A stretch of DNA of 64,000 bases from Orobanche coerulescens (lineage: Eukaryota > Streptophyta > Magnoliopsida > Lamiales > Orobanchaceae): NCBI GenBank assembly GCA_033398695.1, contig CM065815.1, forward strand, positions 145,125,001 through 145,189,000, read 5' to 3'. The notes under the pieces were generated by a model. That model was not told where the DNA came from, ran no database searches, and worked only from the letters and a program-made list of their open reading frames with translations. A program made the position numbers and the translations under genes. Of this stretch, positions 1-11,017 are shown in pieces. The first letter of the stretch is position 1. Each line of letters begins with the position of its first letter.

Positions 1-170
1 CGCACTATAATGATGCTCATCCTGAAACCAGTCAAACATCTTCCCATACTGCTGAAACGGCGCCTCAAATGGCTCATACTGATGCACGTAATCAAGGGGC
101 TGCTGAGTCCGCTCAACAGAATGATGAATCTGAGAATGGTGACTGTGCTGGACCTCAGAATGGTGGGTAG

Positions 171-314
171 GCGGACGCTGAGAAAGGTCACTCGGCTGAC
201 GCTGAGAATGGTGACTCGGCTGACGCTGAGAATGGTGACTCGGCTGACGCTGAGAATGGTGACTCGGCTGACGCTGAGAATGATGACTAGGCTGACATTG
301 AGAATGGTGACTGT
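171..314 (-). repeat. 24-bp in-frame tandem repeat in the DUF1985 gene
   Basis: Six head-to-tail 24-bp units with plus-strand form gctgacgctgagaatggtga plus ctcg. On the coding (minus) strand each encodes an eight-residue SHHSQRQP-type unit. The first, fifth and sixth units carry substitutions, the middle three are identical. The length is a multiple of three, so copy-number change keeps the frame. Confidence 0.85.
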
Positions 315-915
315 GCTCTGCGCCAGAGACTGAGTGACGTGGAGGGTCAGGAATCCTCCGCTGGGCGCTGCTAACAGATGCAGAATGATGAGGCCTATCA
401 TGACTCCCAGCTGAGTAGTGTACCGGGCTCCTAGAACGTCTATGCATAGGTCCGAAGAAATCCACGATCCCAGAAAGCACCCGGCGAGAAACTCGAGAAA
501 TAAATCCAGACTCAGAATCGTCGTACAAGATCGCCTTCAAACAGCGATCGAAGTACTCATCCCTGCTCGTGTCCTGGGTGTGGTCCGGACAAGGAAGTCC
601 GTGGACACAACACACCCTCTCTGGCTGCCTCTCCCAGTCCGACGTCTCTGCACTATCTACTGGTGGGGTACTCTGCCGACGTCGCTTCGACACTTTATGT
701 GCCGACTCATATGTAATCAATTTTCCAGCAGCCTTCTTCAACCTATCCATAACTTTCTTCCTCGGGATCGGCGCAGGCTCATCCTCCTTATTCTTCACAG
801 CTATTCTTATAGGCTTAATGAACTTAACGTCATATGGCGAGCCATTCTCAAAGCTCAGGTAGTAGTACTCAGCCTCATCCTCCTCCAAATGCGGTAAAGA
901 GGGAAGTACTCTGTG

Positions 916-999
916 CTGCAAAATTAGTCATTAAATAATACCATTAGATGGGCAATCACATAACGTTTAATAGATGAAGTCAGGAGAAAATACGTTTAC
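916..999 (-). other. Predicted 84-bp intron of the DUF1985 gene
   Basis: On the minus strand the donor GTAAAC at 999 and acceptor TTTTGCAG ending at 916 join exons in the same phase (MVHKF to HRVLPSL). The upstream frame otherwise stops about 30 bases after the donor, while the downstream frame is open for 305 codons. This agreement of frame supports a real intron. Confidence 0.65.
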
Positions 1000-1914
1000 A
1001 AATTTATGTACCATATCGTCGAAGAAATGAGTGAAATCACAAAACATCTTCCTCGTAGTCCACATCAAACACCGGGGGACTTGGACAGTTTTATCTCGAA
1101 TACCACACAATGCTCCCAATGCAGGAATCATCTCATAGGACCATATTTGTAAAGCCCAAACAGGACCATAGAAGTGATAGTCCTTGTGCTCTTGTCCCTC
1201 CTTCATGGCAACGTTGCCTATGTAGTAAGATAAAACCCCAAAGGCATAAGAACCCCAAGGAAACATATCCCACTGCTCGATCCACTAATGCCCATGCCCA
1301 TGTCTCGACCATCATGTCGTCACGGCATAGGATAAAGTAGTAGTATATAAGAAAATTGGCAACCTTGACATAATCTCTTATGTCTCTACCAAAATCTCGA
1401 GCATTGAACCTCTTCCGCAGAACACTAACCTTAATATTTTTTCCATGGAGTATTCTGTGGAAAATACCGTCAGACGGAAGGATATGGTCGTCCTGGGGAT
1501 GGAAGGTAGAGTTTCCAAAATGGAGTCCAGTGATCATGGCAAAATCACGGGCCGTAAAACGAATGGTCCTCCCATGAGCACGGAACCACGACTCATCCGG
1601 GGATTTGATCACCCTCCAATTGACGGGCAATCAAGTGATGTAGGGCGATTTGAACTCTCATTCCTCCTAACTTTAATCAAGCGCCCAGACCCCCTCGGTC
1701 AAGCTCTCGATAGCTCGATCAAGAAGCTGGAATTGCGGCCCATACTTCTTAATGTCTCAATGATCTCTTTAAATACCGCCTCCCGTATGTAAAGATTCAC
1801 TTGACGTGTAACAAAACGCAATCTAGGTCTCTTCCATACGCAACCACTGCAATATGGACATACAACTCATAAGAATATGATAGAATGCTTAAGAGAACGA
1901 AAAAAATTACGCCT

Positions 1915-2097
1915 TGCACGATCGCGAGCACACGATCGATGCCCGTCGTGTGAAGACCATCATGTGCCACATGACGGTTCACACGACGGGCAACGATCGT
2001 GTGCCTGCGATCGTGTGCAAGGCAGGAGTTTTTGGTCTTCTAGCACACGACGGCACACACGATCGACGACCGTCGTGTGTAACCATCGTGCCCACGA
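1915..2097. repeat. Palindrome cluster (CACGATCGTG-type words) in intron 1 of the DUF1985 gene, left part
   Basis: Short CpG-containing words built on CGATCG or CGTCGTG recur every 15-30 bp (for example cacacgatcga, aacgatcgtgtg, gcgatcgtgtg, cacacgacgg). The cluster is cut at 2097 by the insertion of element A and continues at 28405, so it was one block before insertion. It lies between predicted exon 1 (28504-28596) and the acceptor near 1856. Confidence 0.75.
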
Positions 2098-2744
2098 TGT
2101 AACACCCCCAAGACATTCAGGGCATATTACAGCGCCGTGGACCCCACACTGTGGAATCCACCAGGCTAACGTACCAAACAATACATTCAACAACGACGAA
2201 CAATCATTAATGAAACGACAATTCGCATAAAAGACTACAAACCGACAAATAAAACCTGACATCAAATCCATATCCCCAAAATGGGAATACAACAGTAACA
2301 AGTTCAAACAGGAAGTACTCGAGTACTTAAACCAATTTTATAATACAGAAATTCCAAAATCAGACATCAATAATAACCGACAGACATAACACCGAAAATC
2401 AACTACTGGACAATATCATGCTTGCCCATCGTCCTCATACGGCTCGAGTGCTCGCTTGTCCCCACGGTCAATACCTGAAATACAAAAAGTATTTCCCCCA
2501 TTTGAGGGGTTAGCGACAACTGCTAGTGCAAGTACAATCCATTTGAACTACATTCTAATCAGATGAATATATGCGCCAAAAATCATTTTAGAAAACATTT
2601 TATATTCCGGAATATTTACGATGCACAAGCACAAAACACATTTTCTCCAACCAAAACAATTCAAAGTTAACCTTGGTACGTGACTCACGGCCACCGTACC
2701 CCGCAGAGCCCCGTCGGACATCCCTGGGTGGTCAACCATAGTTC
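2098..2744 (-). repeat. Element A 3' LTR, first part (left of Copia insertion)
   Basis: Begins TGTAACACCCCC directly after the cacga duplication and aligns base for base with the right LTR from 26433 up to the agttc at 2740-2744, where the Copia element is inserted. It includes the segment around cgtaccccgcagagccccgt that has a diverged neighbour copy in the other LTR half. Confidence 0.93.
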
Positions 2745-2877
2745 TGTTGGGATTCCACAGAAAATAAACGCAGCGGAAGAATAAACGGAATCCCTAAGAG
2801 GATCGATCAAGTAACGTATATACGAAAAGAAATACGAAGATCAAGGAATCAAAGTCCCATACCTTTGATGTCTCTGA
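2745..2877 (-). repeat. Copia 3' LTR, outer 133 bp
   Basis: Matches the right LTR from 18365 with two visible differences (gcagcgg/gcagtgg, gaaatac/gaaacac) and is cut at tctctga by the CACTA element. The match resumes at 11018. Confidence 0.92.
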
Positions 2878-3060
2878 CACTACACCATAGATTGCCTATT
2901 GCAACCATATTTCTAAAAAATTGTTAAAAACCATTGCAATTGAGAAACCAAATCACATAAATTGCAATGCTTTTGAAAAGCGTTGCAATTCCATTGGAAA
3001 AATCTAAGAAAGTTTAAAACATGCATTCTATTGCAATACTTTTTAAAATCGCTATGTATC
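2878..3060. repeat. CACTA left terminal inverted repeat and subterminal repeats
   Basis: The 18-bp TIR is followed within 170 bp by repeated forms of ATTGCAAC, ATTGCAAT and GTTGCAAT in both orientations. In En/Spm elements such subterminal words bind the TNPA-type protein. Confidence 0.85.
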
Positions 3061-3752
3061 TATTCATTTTGGGGGAAAATGTGGCGGGCTTGTAAAATAT
3101 GAGCGGGATTTTGGGAAAATGTTGGGCGTAAAAAAAATAACAAAAGAAAAAAGAAAAGAAAAAACAAAACCCACACGACACACAACACAACCCACACGGC
3201 ACACAGACACCAAAACAAACACACGAACACAAAAGTGAACTCGTCAAGCTCGAAGAGGGGAAATCAAGCTCGAAGAAGATTAAAGGTTGACAAAGGTAAA
3301 TCATCGATCCTAAATCCTTTTTGTTTTTTGTAGTTTTGAATCAATTTTGTTACATGCCCAATGCTTCTTCCTTCTTCGTATATTGCTCTATTTTTTTGTT
3401 CTTAATTAGGATTCCTATGTTTCTTGTGTAAATTCGAACTATGTAATCGTGTTTGTTTGGGGGTTTATGTTTGTTTGTTTGTTGTAATTGGGGGTTTATT
3501 TTTGTTTAATTTAAGTTTTTACTTTGATTCTAATTTTGATCTGTCTCCTATCTCCGTCTCTATTCAAAGTTTGCTTTTAATTTATACAAGTCCTATTTTT
3601 ATAAATTTTAAGGCTCTTTTTTTGTTTGTGTAGAAAATAGGTCTACATTTATGCTCGTTTTTGTTTATGCTCTTTTTTATGCCCTCTTTATATCTTCCGT
3701 ATTTTCTGCTTTTTGCTTCAATGTGCGTATAATAGGTTTGTGAATTTGCAAG
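3061..3752. other. CACTA 5' noncoding region
   Basis: An A-rich then T-rich stretch with (ca)-rich segments and no supportable coding. It would contain the promoter and leader of the transposase gene. I see no clear single TATA box. Confidence 0.4.
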
Positions 3753-6700
3753 ATGACTTGGATTTCACTTCCAAAATATACTAAGGCATACCTTGATGGG
3801 GTGATGATTTTGTTAGAAATGGATTTGATAATTTTGCAAGAGGGAATGAACTCAAATGCCCTTGCAAAAATTGTAGTAATCGCTCGCAATCGTAGGGGAA
3901 GATATAGTTGATCATCTTGTATGGCATGGTCCTTGTCCATCGCTTGTTAACTGGATATACGAAGTGTCTACCCCTAAGTTTAGCAAACCTAATGATGAGA
4001 TGGATTTTGATACGGGTATTGGTCTTGGTGATGATTTTGATGAAATGATTCATGATGAAGGTAGAGTTAGAAATGGAATGAATAATATGGCAAAAGATTT
4101 TTATAAGCTTGTCGAGGAAGGGAAACAGCCTTTGTATCCCGGGTCTAAAGAATTTACTCGATTAGATTTTATAGTCAAACTTTACTTGTTAAAGTGCACT
4201 CACGGTTTTACCGAATCGGCGTTTAGCGGTATTTTAGAGTTGATAAAGGAGGCCTTTCCTGATGTAAATTTGCCTCCAAGTTTTAGTGCTGCCAAAAGTA
4301 TGATTAGGGAATTGGGTCTTGATTACCAAAAGATACATGCTTGTCCGAACGATTGCATGTTATATTGGGCTGAAAATAAAAATGAACATAAATGCAAAGT
4401 ATGTGGAGTGTCAAGGTGGAAATCTGTAGATAATCAAAATAGTGATGCTAGCTTCCAAGAAAACAAGTATAAAGTCCCTGCCAAAGTGATGAGATACTTT
4501 CCATTGAAACCTAGGCTCCAACGCTGCTTCTGAGTAAAGAATATTCGAACTCATGACATGGCATGTAGTAGGACGAATCAAAGATGGTAAGTTAAGACAT
4601 CCGGCCGATGCCGAGGCTTGGAAGTCAATGGATGCTAGACATCCAAATTTTGCTTGTGAACCTCGAAATGTTAGGTTAGGTTTAGCGGTGATGGCTTCAA
4701 TCCTTACCGATCTATGAATATAAGACACAAAGATTGGCCGCTTGTTCTGGTCAATTATAATCTCCCCTTGGTTGATTATGAAACCGTAAAACCTACTTCT
4801 TTCAACACTAATCCTCGGACTCGTACCTTAATGAAATAGATGTGTATTTGCACCTACTAATTGCCGAGTTGAAAGAACTTTGGGACGAGGTATAGATACT
4901 TACGATAAATTCGTGACAATACATTTATGTTACGTATGGCCTCCTATGGACCATAAATGATTTTCCGGTTATGGAGTTTTATCGGGTTATAGCACAAAGG
5001 GTAAACTAGGTTGTCCAAGATGTCACTATTGTACCTCCTCAATGTATTTGAAGCATAGCCGAAAGTTTGCTATATGAACCACGTAAAATTCCTCCCCGAC
5101 CACAAGCATAGATTTGACACGAGAAGATTTAATGGTGAAGTCGAAATGATCTTTGTCCACCTCCATTATCCGGAATGGATATTGAAGAACTATTACGTGG
5201 ATACAAGAATAATTTCGAAGCAAATAAAAATAAAAAGACTTCAGATCGCCCTTGGAAAAAGAAGTCCATATTCTTTGAATTGCCATATTGAGTGGTCATT
5301 TGCTTAGACATAATCTAGATGTCATGCATATCGAGAAAAATGTTTGTGATAAAATATTAGGGACCTTGTTGAACATTGGTGGCAAAACAAAAGATCATCT
5401 AGACGCTCGATTTGATCCGCAAGAAATGGGCATCCGTAAGGTTCTTCATCCCGTAAAATGTGCCGATAACAAACTCTATGAAATATCGGCCGCTACTTTT
5501 GACATGACAAAAAAGAAAAAGAAAACTTTTGCTCGGTGTTGAAGAATGCTAGACTCGCACGGATGTGCATCTAATATTAGCCGTTGTGTGCAATTGAGCG
5601 AAAGAAAGGTTTTCGGGTATAAAAGTCACGATGCACATTTCATTCTCCAATATTTACTACAATTTGTCGTGATTAAAACCTTAAAACCAGAGGTGGCAAT
5701 ACCTTTGATTAGGTTGGGTTCATTTTTTCGGGCATATGTGGCAAAGTGATAGATGTGGAGGATGTTTCAAAGTTGCAAGAAGAAATAATAGAAATACTCG
5801 CCAATGTGAGATAATATTTCCACCGCATTTTTGACATTATGATTCACTTGCCAATTCACTTATGTAAAGAGGTTGAATTGGGAGGACCAAGACATCTCAG
5901 ATGGATGTTTGGAATTGAACGCTATTTGTGTAAATTAAAGTCCTACTCGTAATAGAAGTAAACCAAGGGTCTATAGTCAAGGGTACATGGTGGAAGAATG
6001 TTTGACCTTTTGTTCTCGATTTTTAAGTGATGTCGGGAAAAAAGTAATGCATAAATCAAAGAATGGATATCCGATTGGGTCCAGGAGAAACAAAGATGGA
6101 AAGGTCGTTTCATTTTGCAGATAAAGTATGGATTAATGCTCATCGATACATACTCTTCAACCGTGGTAACAAGGAAATCGAGAAATTAATTGAGTACGTT
6201 CTTTTTCCTAGTTTTTCTAAAAGTGTATAGAGTAGTTTATGTACAAATATGTAGCAATAATATATTTTCCATTTAAAAATGCAGGAGCATCGTAGCTTCT
6301 ATGATAATAATGGAAAGTTGAAGATGTACAAAAGAGAAAGAACACATACCAAAGAATTTCATAATTGGTTAAAGGAGGAGGTTGAAAAAGAGGGATGTTC
6401 ATTAGAATTATTAAGTCTTGCAAGAGGACCTCACCGAGCAAATAAGAAGTATACCTTATGTAATAAATGGGTTCGATTCCATACAAAGAAAAGAGATGGC
6501 AAGTGCACCACACAAAACAATGTGTTCTGCTTGACACTCTAACCACCAGCTTTGCAAGTTCAAAAGATCAAAAACCAATATTTGCGGATGAAACAAACTA
6601 AGGAGCGATTCAAGAAATAATTGAAGTTGATTATTGGGGTGCATTGATCGTAGTTTTGTTCAAGTGTTGCCGGTACCAAAAGGATAAAGATTGTTGTGGG

Positions 6701-7023
6701 TCGACAAGAGTCAATTTTAGTAGAGTGTATCAAAAGAGGATCCATTTGTTCTAGCTACGCAAGTACAACAAGTTTTCTATATTCAAGATTGTACGGAAAA
6801 AAATTTAAACTATGTTGTTAAAAAAATGCCACGGGAGGACACTGATGTTGAACAAGGAAATGATGCACTTGAAGAAGTTAGTGGGCCTACTATGCATGAT
6901 GTGCCAATAAACTTTGGAATGGAGAATCACACAACCGGAGATGTTAGTTGGTTCAGAGATGATGTGCCGATGCGACAAATTTCTGTTGATGATGAGCAAG
7001 AAAATGAAGAACTTTTTGAGTGA
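3753..7023 (+). pseudogene. TNP2-type CACTA transposase, broken by several frameshifts and stops
   Basis: The N-terminal transposase-associated domain lies at 3753-3960 (the CPCKNCSNRSQ zinc-binding stretch, two frame changes). The next open segment, 3964-4533, ends in the family block VMRYFPLKPRLQR. The Transposase_21 core continues through broken frames (HPADAEAWKSMDARHPNFA near 4600, GCPRCHYCTSSMYLKHSRK near 5015) to HNLDVMHIEKNVCD at about 5306. A DUF4218-like part (MIHLPIHLCKEVELGG, about 5838-5950, then YMVEECLTFCSRFL) is followed by a probable intron (6194-6284) and a DUF4216-like tail (LARGPHRANKKY to about 6750). The last open segment (6826-7023) is acidic. More than five lesions rule out a functional enzyme. 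Confidence 0.88.
6194..6284 (+). other. Predicted intron in the CACTA transposase gene
   Basis: GTACGTTC at the donor and AAAAATGCAG at the acceptor join KEIEKLIE to EHRSFYD, which restores continuous similarity to the transposase family. Inferred from sequence only. Confidence 0.5.
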
Positions 7024-7392
7024 ACTGCTACTTAAATTTTTATTCTAAAAATGTTGTATTTTATATGTGATGTTACTTGTAGGGTAACTTCTTTTCGTAC
7101 TTGTATTGTAATGAGATCTTGGTATTAAATTAAGATGTGTTTGATTCGCTCTTATTTAATTTTCACCTGTGACGATTGGTAATTATTCTTACTTGGTAAT
7201 CGTTTGCATATTTACTTGTGCACCATTTAATTTTAATATAATTTCATATTTAATTACTTGTGCTCTATTAGATTGTACTTTGTAATCGTTGTTAATTGTT
7301 TCCTTTAACTGTAGTTGTTCCTCGTTAGTAATTTCAATCATGTGCCTTAATTCATTCGTTAACCTTTTTTATGGTTTAATTTTATTTTTAGG
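7024..7392 (+). other. CACTA intergenic spacer
   Basis: AT-rich sequence between the transposase tail and the second gene. It contains no supportable ORF. A TTTTATTTTTAG tract directly before the ATG at 7394 looks like a splice acceptor, so part of this may be a leader intron of the second gene. Confidence 0.4.
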
Positions 7393-7393
7393 A

Positions 7394-10312
7394 TGGCAGA
7401 GTATTTTTTTCTCGCTTTTACCACAGGGACAGTTTCTAAAATCGATTACGTAGGCGGTGCATGCACAAAGATCCCTACCGAGATAAATGCCGATACGTTC
7501 TCATTCCCAAAGACTTATGGAGTATGTCAAGGATGATGTTGGATACACCGAAATAGGGGAGTCTATGTCAAGAAAGTAGGAGGGGGCTGGAAAATAGTTA
7601 GTAATGATGCTGATGTTACTCAACTTGTACAAGGCTTAACCGATGGTGCCTCTTTAGATCTTTACATTGACACCATTGTTGACAAAACAATAGAACCAGT
7701 GAAGCAATTGCAGCCTCATGTTATAATAAGACCAAGGACAAGTTTTTTTGAAGGTAAATCATATCTATTTATTTGCTTGCAGCCACAAGTATATGAGTAT
7801 CAATATTATCTGTGCTTATCATTTATTTTTGTGGGTAAAGATTTGCAATTGAAGCGCAAGTTTGTGACACTACAAGGACTTCGACAAAAGCAAAGAGAAA
7901 AGAAAAAATTAGCTAATGATGGAAAACAGGTGGTTACTAAGAATTCTGGACAGAGAGCCGAGGTTCCACCTATAGCAGGACCTCCAGTTCCACCTATAGT
8001 AGGACCTCCAGTTCCACCTATAGCAGGACCTCCGGTTCCACCTACAGGAGCTGCAGGACACAAAAGACAGACTAGGAGAAATATTATGAAAGAGAATGCA
8101 AATGTAGAGGCTGGAAATGCTAAGTCTAAAGAAGCAAGTCCAGAGGTACCTTAAATATAAAATTCTTTGCATATGTGATCACTTGTTTGCTGCATTCTTT
8201 TTTTTTCTAAATTTTTCATTTTTGTCTGCTTTACGCTCGATTGCGGATTATGAAGAAAGAAGAAGAAGGAGAGCTGAAGAAAATAAAAAGTTCTTGGACC
8301 AAACTGGACTCAAGAAAAAGGCAGATGAGCTATTTGCAAAGACCAAAAATAAGAAAACCGTACTTGAAGAGGAATGGGTGACATGTGATAGGCAGATGAT
8401 AGTCTTTCAAATAGTGAAGAGGGTGAAGCCCCTAAGGTACATATCTGATCATTTGTAGGAACTTAAATAAAGTGCTAGATAATATTTTGTGCTATTTTTC
8501 ATGGATATTGAGCTATTTTATGCTATTTTTGATGTTTATGTAGCAAACCACTAAAGTTCGGGTAGTGAAGGCTGCCATGGTACCATCAACTCGTTCAACC
8601 CGTTCACAAACATTACAAAAAGCTGCGAGGACACAGGTATGGTAAATTTATGATCATTAGCATTTTGTCATTTTAAGTGTTAATTTTCCTTATATTATTT
8701 TAAATACCAATCAATATTTTTGCAAGGTCATGGTTGAAGAGAATTTACCACCTCCCCCACCATTACCTCTCGATTTACAACCATTCCAACAATTAAAAAG
8801 GGCGATAATGATGGAATTGGTACAATGGTCGCATATTTATCATTGCGAAAATCCCAACAGGAGAAGAAGGAAACACATATCAATCATGACCATAATGATG
8901 AAGCGTGAGATGGTAATGGTAATGGTGATGACATAGTTGCACTTTCTACAGGTATATATGTTTCTAAACATATATAGTGAAATTACGTATCAAATTTGCA
9001 TTTATGTATTTGTTTTTCTTCCTTACAGAAAACAAAAAGTACGAGGCGTAGAGGACCAACGAAAATGAGTCCGTCTTCACAAGAAAACTAGAAGATAGAC
9101 CAAAGGCTTACCTTGAATCATGAGCTTCAACCCGTGTCGAAAATAGTAAAATAAGATCTGAGTATAGTAGTTTCTTAGGGACGCTAGCAAGACAATGTGT
9201 GCCACTTGATATTATCAGCTGGCATGAAGTTCCCGATGGACAAAAAAATGGTTGGTGGGAATTTATCAAGGTGAAAACCCCTCAAATGTTTTCTTAAATT
9301 TAAGTTGTACTTGTTCAGTTACTAATTCAATTTTCTATTTTACTTGTTATAGACAAAGTATATCATTCCTGAAGAAGGCAAGGATTGGTCACTCAAGACT
9401 ATGGCTGAGTTGTGGAGGATTCACAAGAGTCGTTTCAAGGTCCGATATTATACCAAATACCACACCGATGAGGATAGGTTAAAAATGTGCCTCAATCAAT
9501 TCCATTGGAAAAGTTCAAGGTTTTGCTGAAATATTGGGGTGATGAGAGTGTCCAGATTTAAGGTCGAAAAGAATATAGTAAATCGGAAAAAGTTGTCGAT
9601 ATACACACACCGGTCGTACAAGTTTTGCGCAGACGGTAACGAAATGGTATGGTAATTAGGGACATTAATAATTGTGCTTCATAATCAGCTTTATCTATTT
9701 TTTATGAAATCGATGACTAACATAATTTATTTTCGCTCACTCTATTTTTATGCTAGAAAAAGAAAAATGCAAGCACTAAAACACCCACAAAAGGACAGAT
9801 TTACCCTAAAACCCGAAAGGGTCATAATACGGAGGTAACACATTAGTTTAAATTCTCCAAATTGTTATCCTAAAAATTATAGTGAATGTGTCAAATATAA
9901 TGAATTCTCAATTTTTATTCTACATTTTGGATACTTGGAATATTGGCGGTGAAGGTTCCAATGGAATTGATGCACGTAATGCTGGTGATGAGGGTCGAGA
10001 AGAACTAGGGGAAGTACAACCCGAACTTTGGCTCATGGACCAAATTGGTGGTTGGTAGGAGTGGTAGGACAAGGAAAAGCAAGAAAGACATGTCAAAAAT
10101 TGACAACAAAATTCTCGCACAATCAAGCGCTTAAGAGATGATTTAGCTTCAAATGGAGGACAAAATGAACCGAAATTGGAAAAGATTCTTGGAAAATTGG
10201 CTGAGGTAATCCATCATTGAATATCAATGTAAAAGAATTGTGTGCTACTACTTATGTCGAGGACGAGCTGAGACAGATGCATATGAAGGGGAAGAGGAAG
10301 TAGGGCCATGAC
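7394..10312 (+). pseudogene. CACTA second gene: PB1-like N terminus, Pro-rich middle, Transposase_24-like C terminus (broken)
   Basis: The segment 7394-7740 reads as a PB1-like domain as found in plant transposon proteins (VGGACTKIPTEINADTF, then GYTEIG, VKKVGGGWKIVSNDADVTQL) with one frame break near 7530. At 7966-8055 a 24-bp tandem repeat encodes VPPIAGPP units. Exons separated by AT-rich intron-like gaps continue with basic and acidic stretches. Between 9050 and 9650 the text ARQCVPLDIISWHEVPDG, then DWSLKTMAELWRIHKSRFK and THRSYKFCADGNEM resembles Transposase_24, the TNPA-like partner of plant CACTA elements. Multiple stops and frame changes are present. Confidence 0.6.
7966..8055 (+). 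repeat. 24-bp tandem repeat encoding VPPIAGPP
   Basis: Three nearly identical units (gttccacctatagcaggacc plus tcca) and a diverged fourth. They encode a proline-rich linker in the CACTA second gene. Confidence 0.8.
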
Positions 10313-11014
10313 GACTCATGTTTATATAATGTTTAACAATGAATTTGGTCTATATGTATTATTAAGTTAGATTGTGTCACTTGAACTTGGTTATTTTTGC
10401 TTGAACATGGTCGTTTTCTTGAACTTAGTTATTTTGTTTGAACTTGGTAATTTTCCTCAACTTGTTTGAGTGATTTGTGTATTGATGTTGGAACAAGAGT
10501 GAATCGCTTGGTTTAATTGATGTTATGATATACCAATTTCTATGGTGTAGTTGTTTATGAAATAAGACCATGCCAGTTTTTTATTTAGCGTTGCAATAGA
10601 AGCTTAAATGTTGCCATATATGTCATATTCATTAATAAAATTAGATTGCATTTGATTCTAAATACGTTGCAATTGGGCATATATATGTTGCCTTAGGGTT
10701 GCCTGAGTCCATGTATTGCAACAATTAACACAAAAAAAACGTTGCAAAAAAATGTTGCCATAGGTAGTCCAATATATTGCAATGGTGTTAAACCTGTTGC
10801 TATAGCCGTTAAATCGTTGCCATATACTATATTTGCAACGATAATATGCCGTTGCAATATGGTACCAAATTTGTTGCCATAAGGGCCCTATGGCAACCAG
10901 AGCAAAGGACACGCTTGATTTTTGCATAATCGTTGCAATAGGCCCTATTGCAATGAATTTAGGGCATATTGCAACGTATTTTACGCGTTGCTGTATGCAA
11001 TCTATGGTGTAGTG
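10313..11014. repeat. CACTA right noncoding and subterminal repeat region with TIR
   Basis: After about 250 bp of plain AT-rich sequence, the last 440 bp hold more than 15 copies of GTTGCAAT, GTTGCCAT and TTGCAACG-type words in both orientations. The 18-bp TIR ends at 11014. The right subterminal region is longer and denser than the left, as usual for CACTA elements. Confidence 0.85.
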
Positions 11015-11017
11015 TGA

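Larger units (their letters stand above)
1..1855 (-). pseudogene. DUF1985-type MULE/Ulp1-class transposon gene, downstream exons (frameshifted, 3' end outside window)
   Basis: Read on the minus strand. The region 1855-1000 encodes a DUF1985-like domain (segments such as FRAHGRTIRFTARDFAMITGL and WALQIWSYEMIPALGAL). The reading frame changes near 1275-1290, between ALVDR and EQWDMFPWGSYAF, and again near 1735-1750, so this copy is broken. A short intron (999-916, GTAAAC...TTTTGCAG, with a CTAAT branch-like site) joins in phase to a long open exon running from 915 to the window edge without a stop. That exon encodes an acidic start, basic stretches and a His/Gln/Ser-rich repeat. In plant genomes DUF1985 genes usually belong to Mutator-like elements and end in an Ulp1-type cysteine protease; the protease would lie left of position 1 and is not visible. 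The splice junctions are inferred from consensus and frame, not from transcripts. Confidence 0.7.
2878..11014 (+). mobile_element. CACTA (En/Spm) DNA transposon, about 8.1 kb
   Basis: Perfect 18-bp terminal inverted repeats, CACTACACCATAGATTGC at the left and its reverse complement at the right, are flanked by the 3-bp target duplication tga (2875-2877 and 11015-11017). Removing the element restores the Copia LTR exactly. Subterminal regions are packed with TTGCAAY/TTGCCAT words. The interior carries a broken TNP2-type transposase gene and a second gene with a PB1-like and a Transposase_24-like region. It is inactive for transposase production but its ends look functional. Confidence 0.96.

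Noticed and set aside
10..333. Plus-strand ORF rich in RMVTRLTL repeats
   Set aside because: It is the antisense reading of the 24-bp repeat in the minus-strand DUF1985 exon, which is open for 305 codons and linked by splicing to a known domain.
1960..2307. Minus-strand ORF across the junction of element A and the intron
   Set aside because: It spans a transposon boundary and combines unrelated sequences.
3014..3304. Hydrophobic Cys-rich minus-strand ORF in the CACTA 5' region
   Set aside because: Arises from low-complexity (ca)n and A-rich sequence; no family likeness and opposite to the transposase gene.
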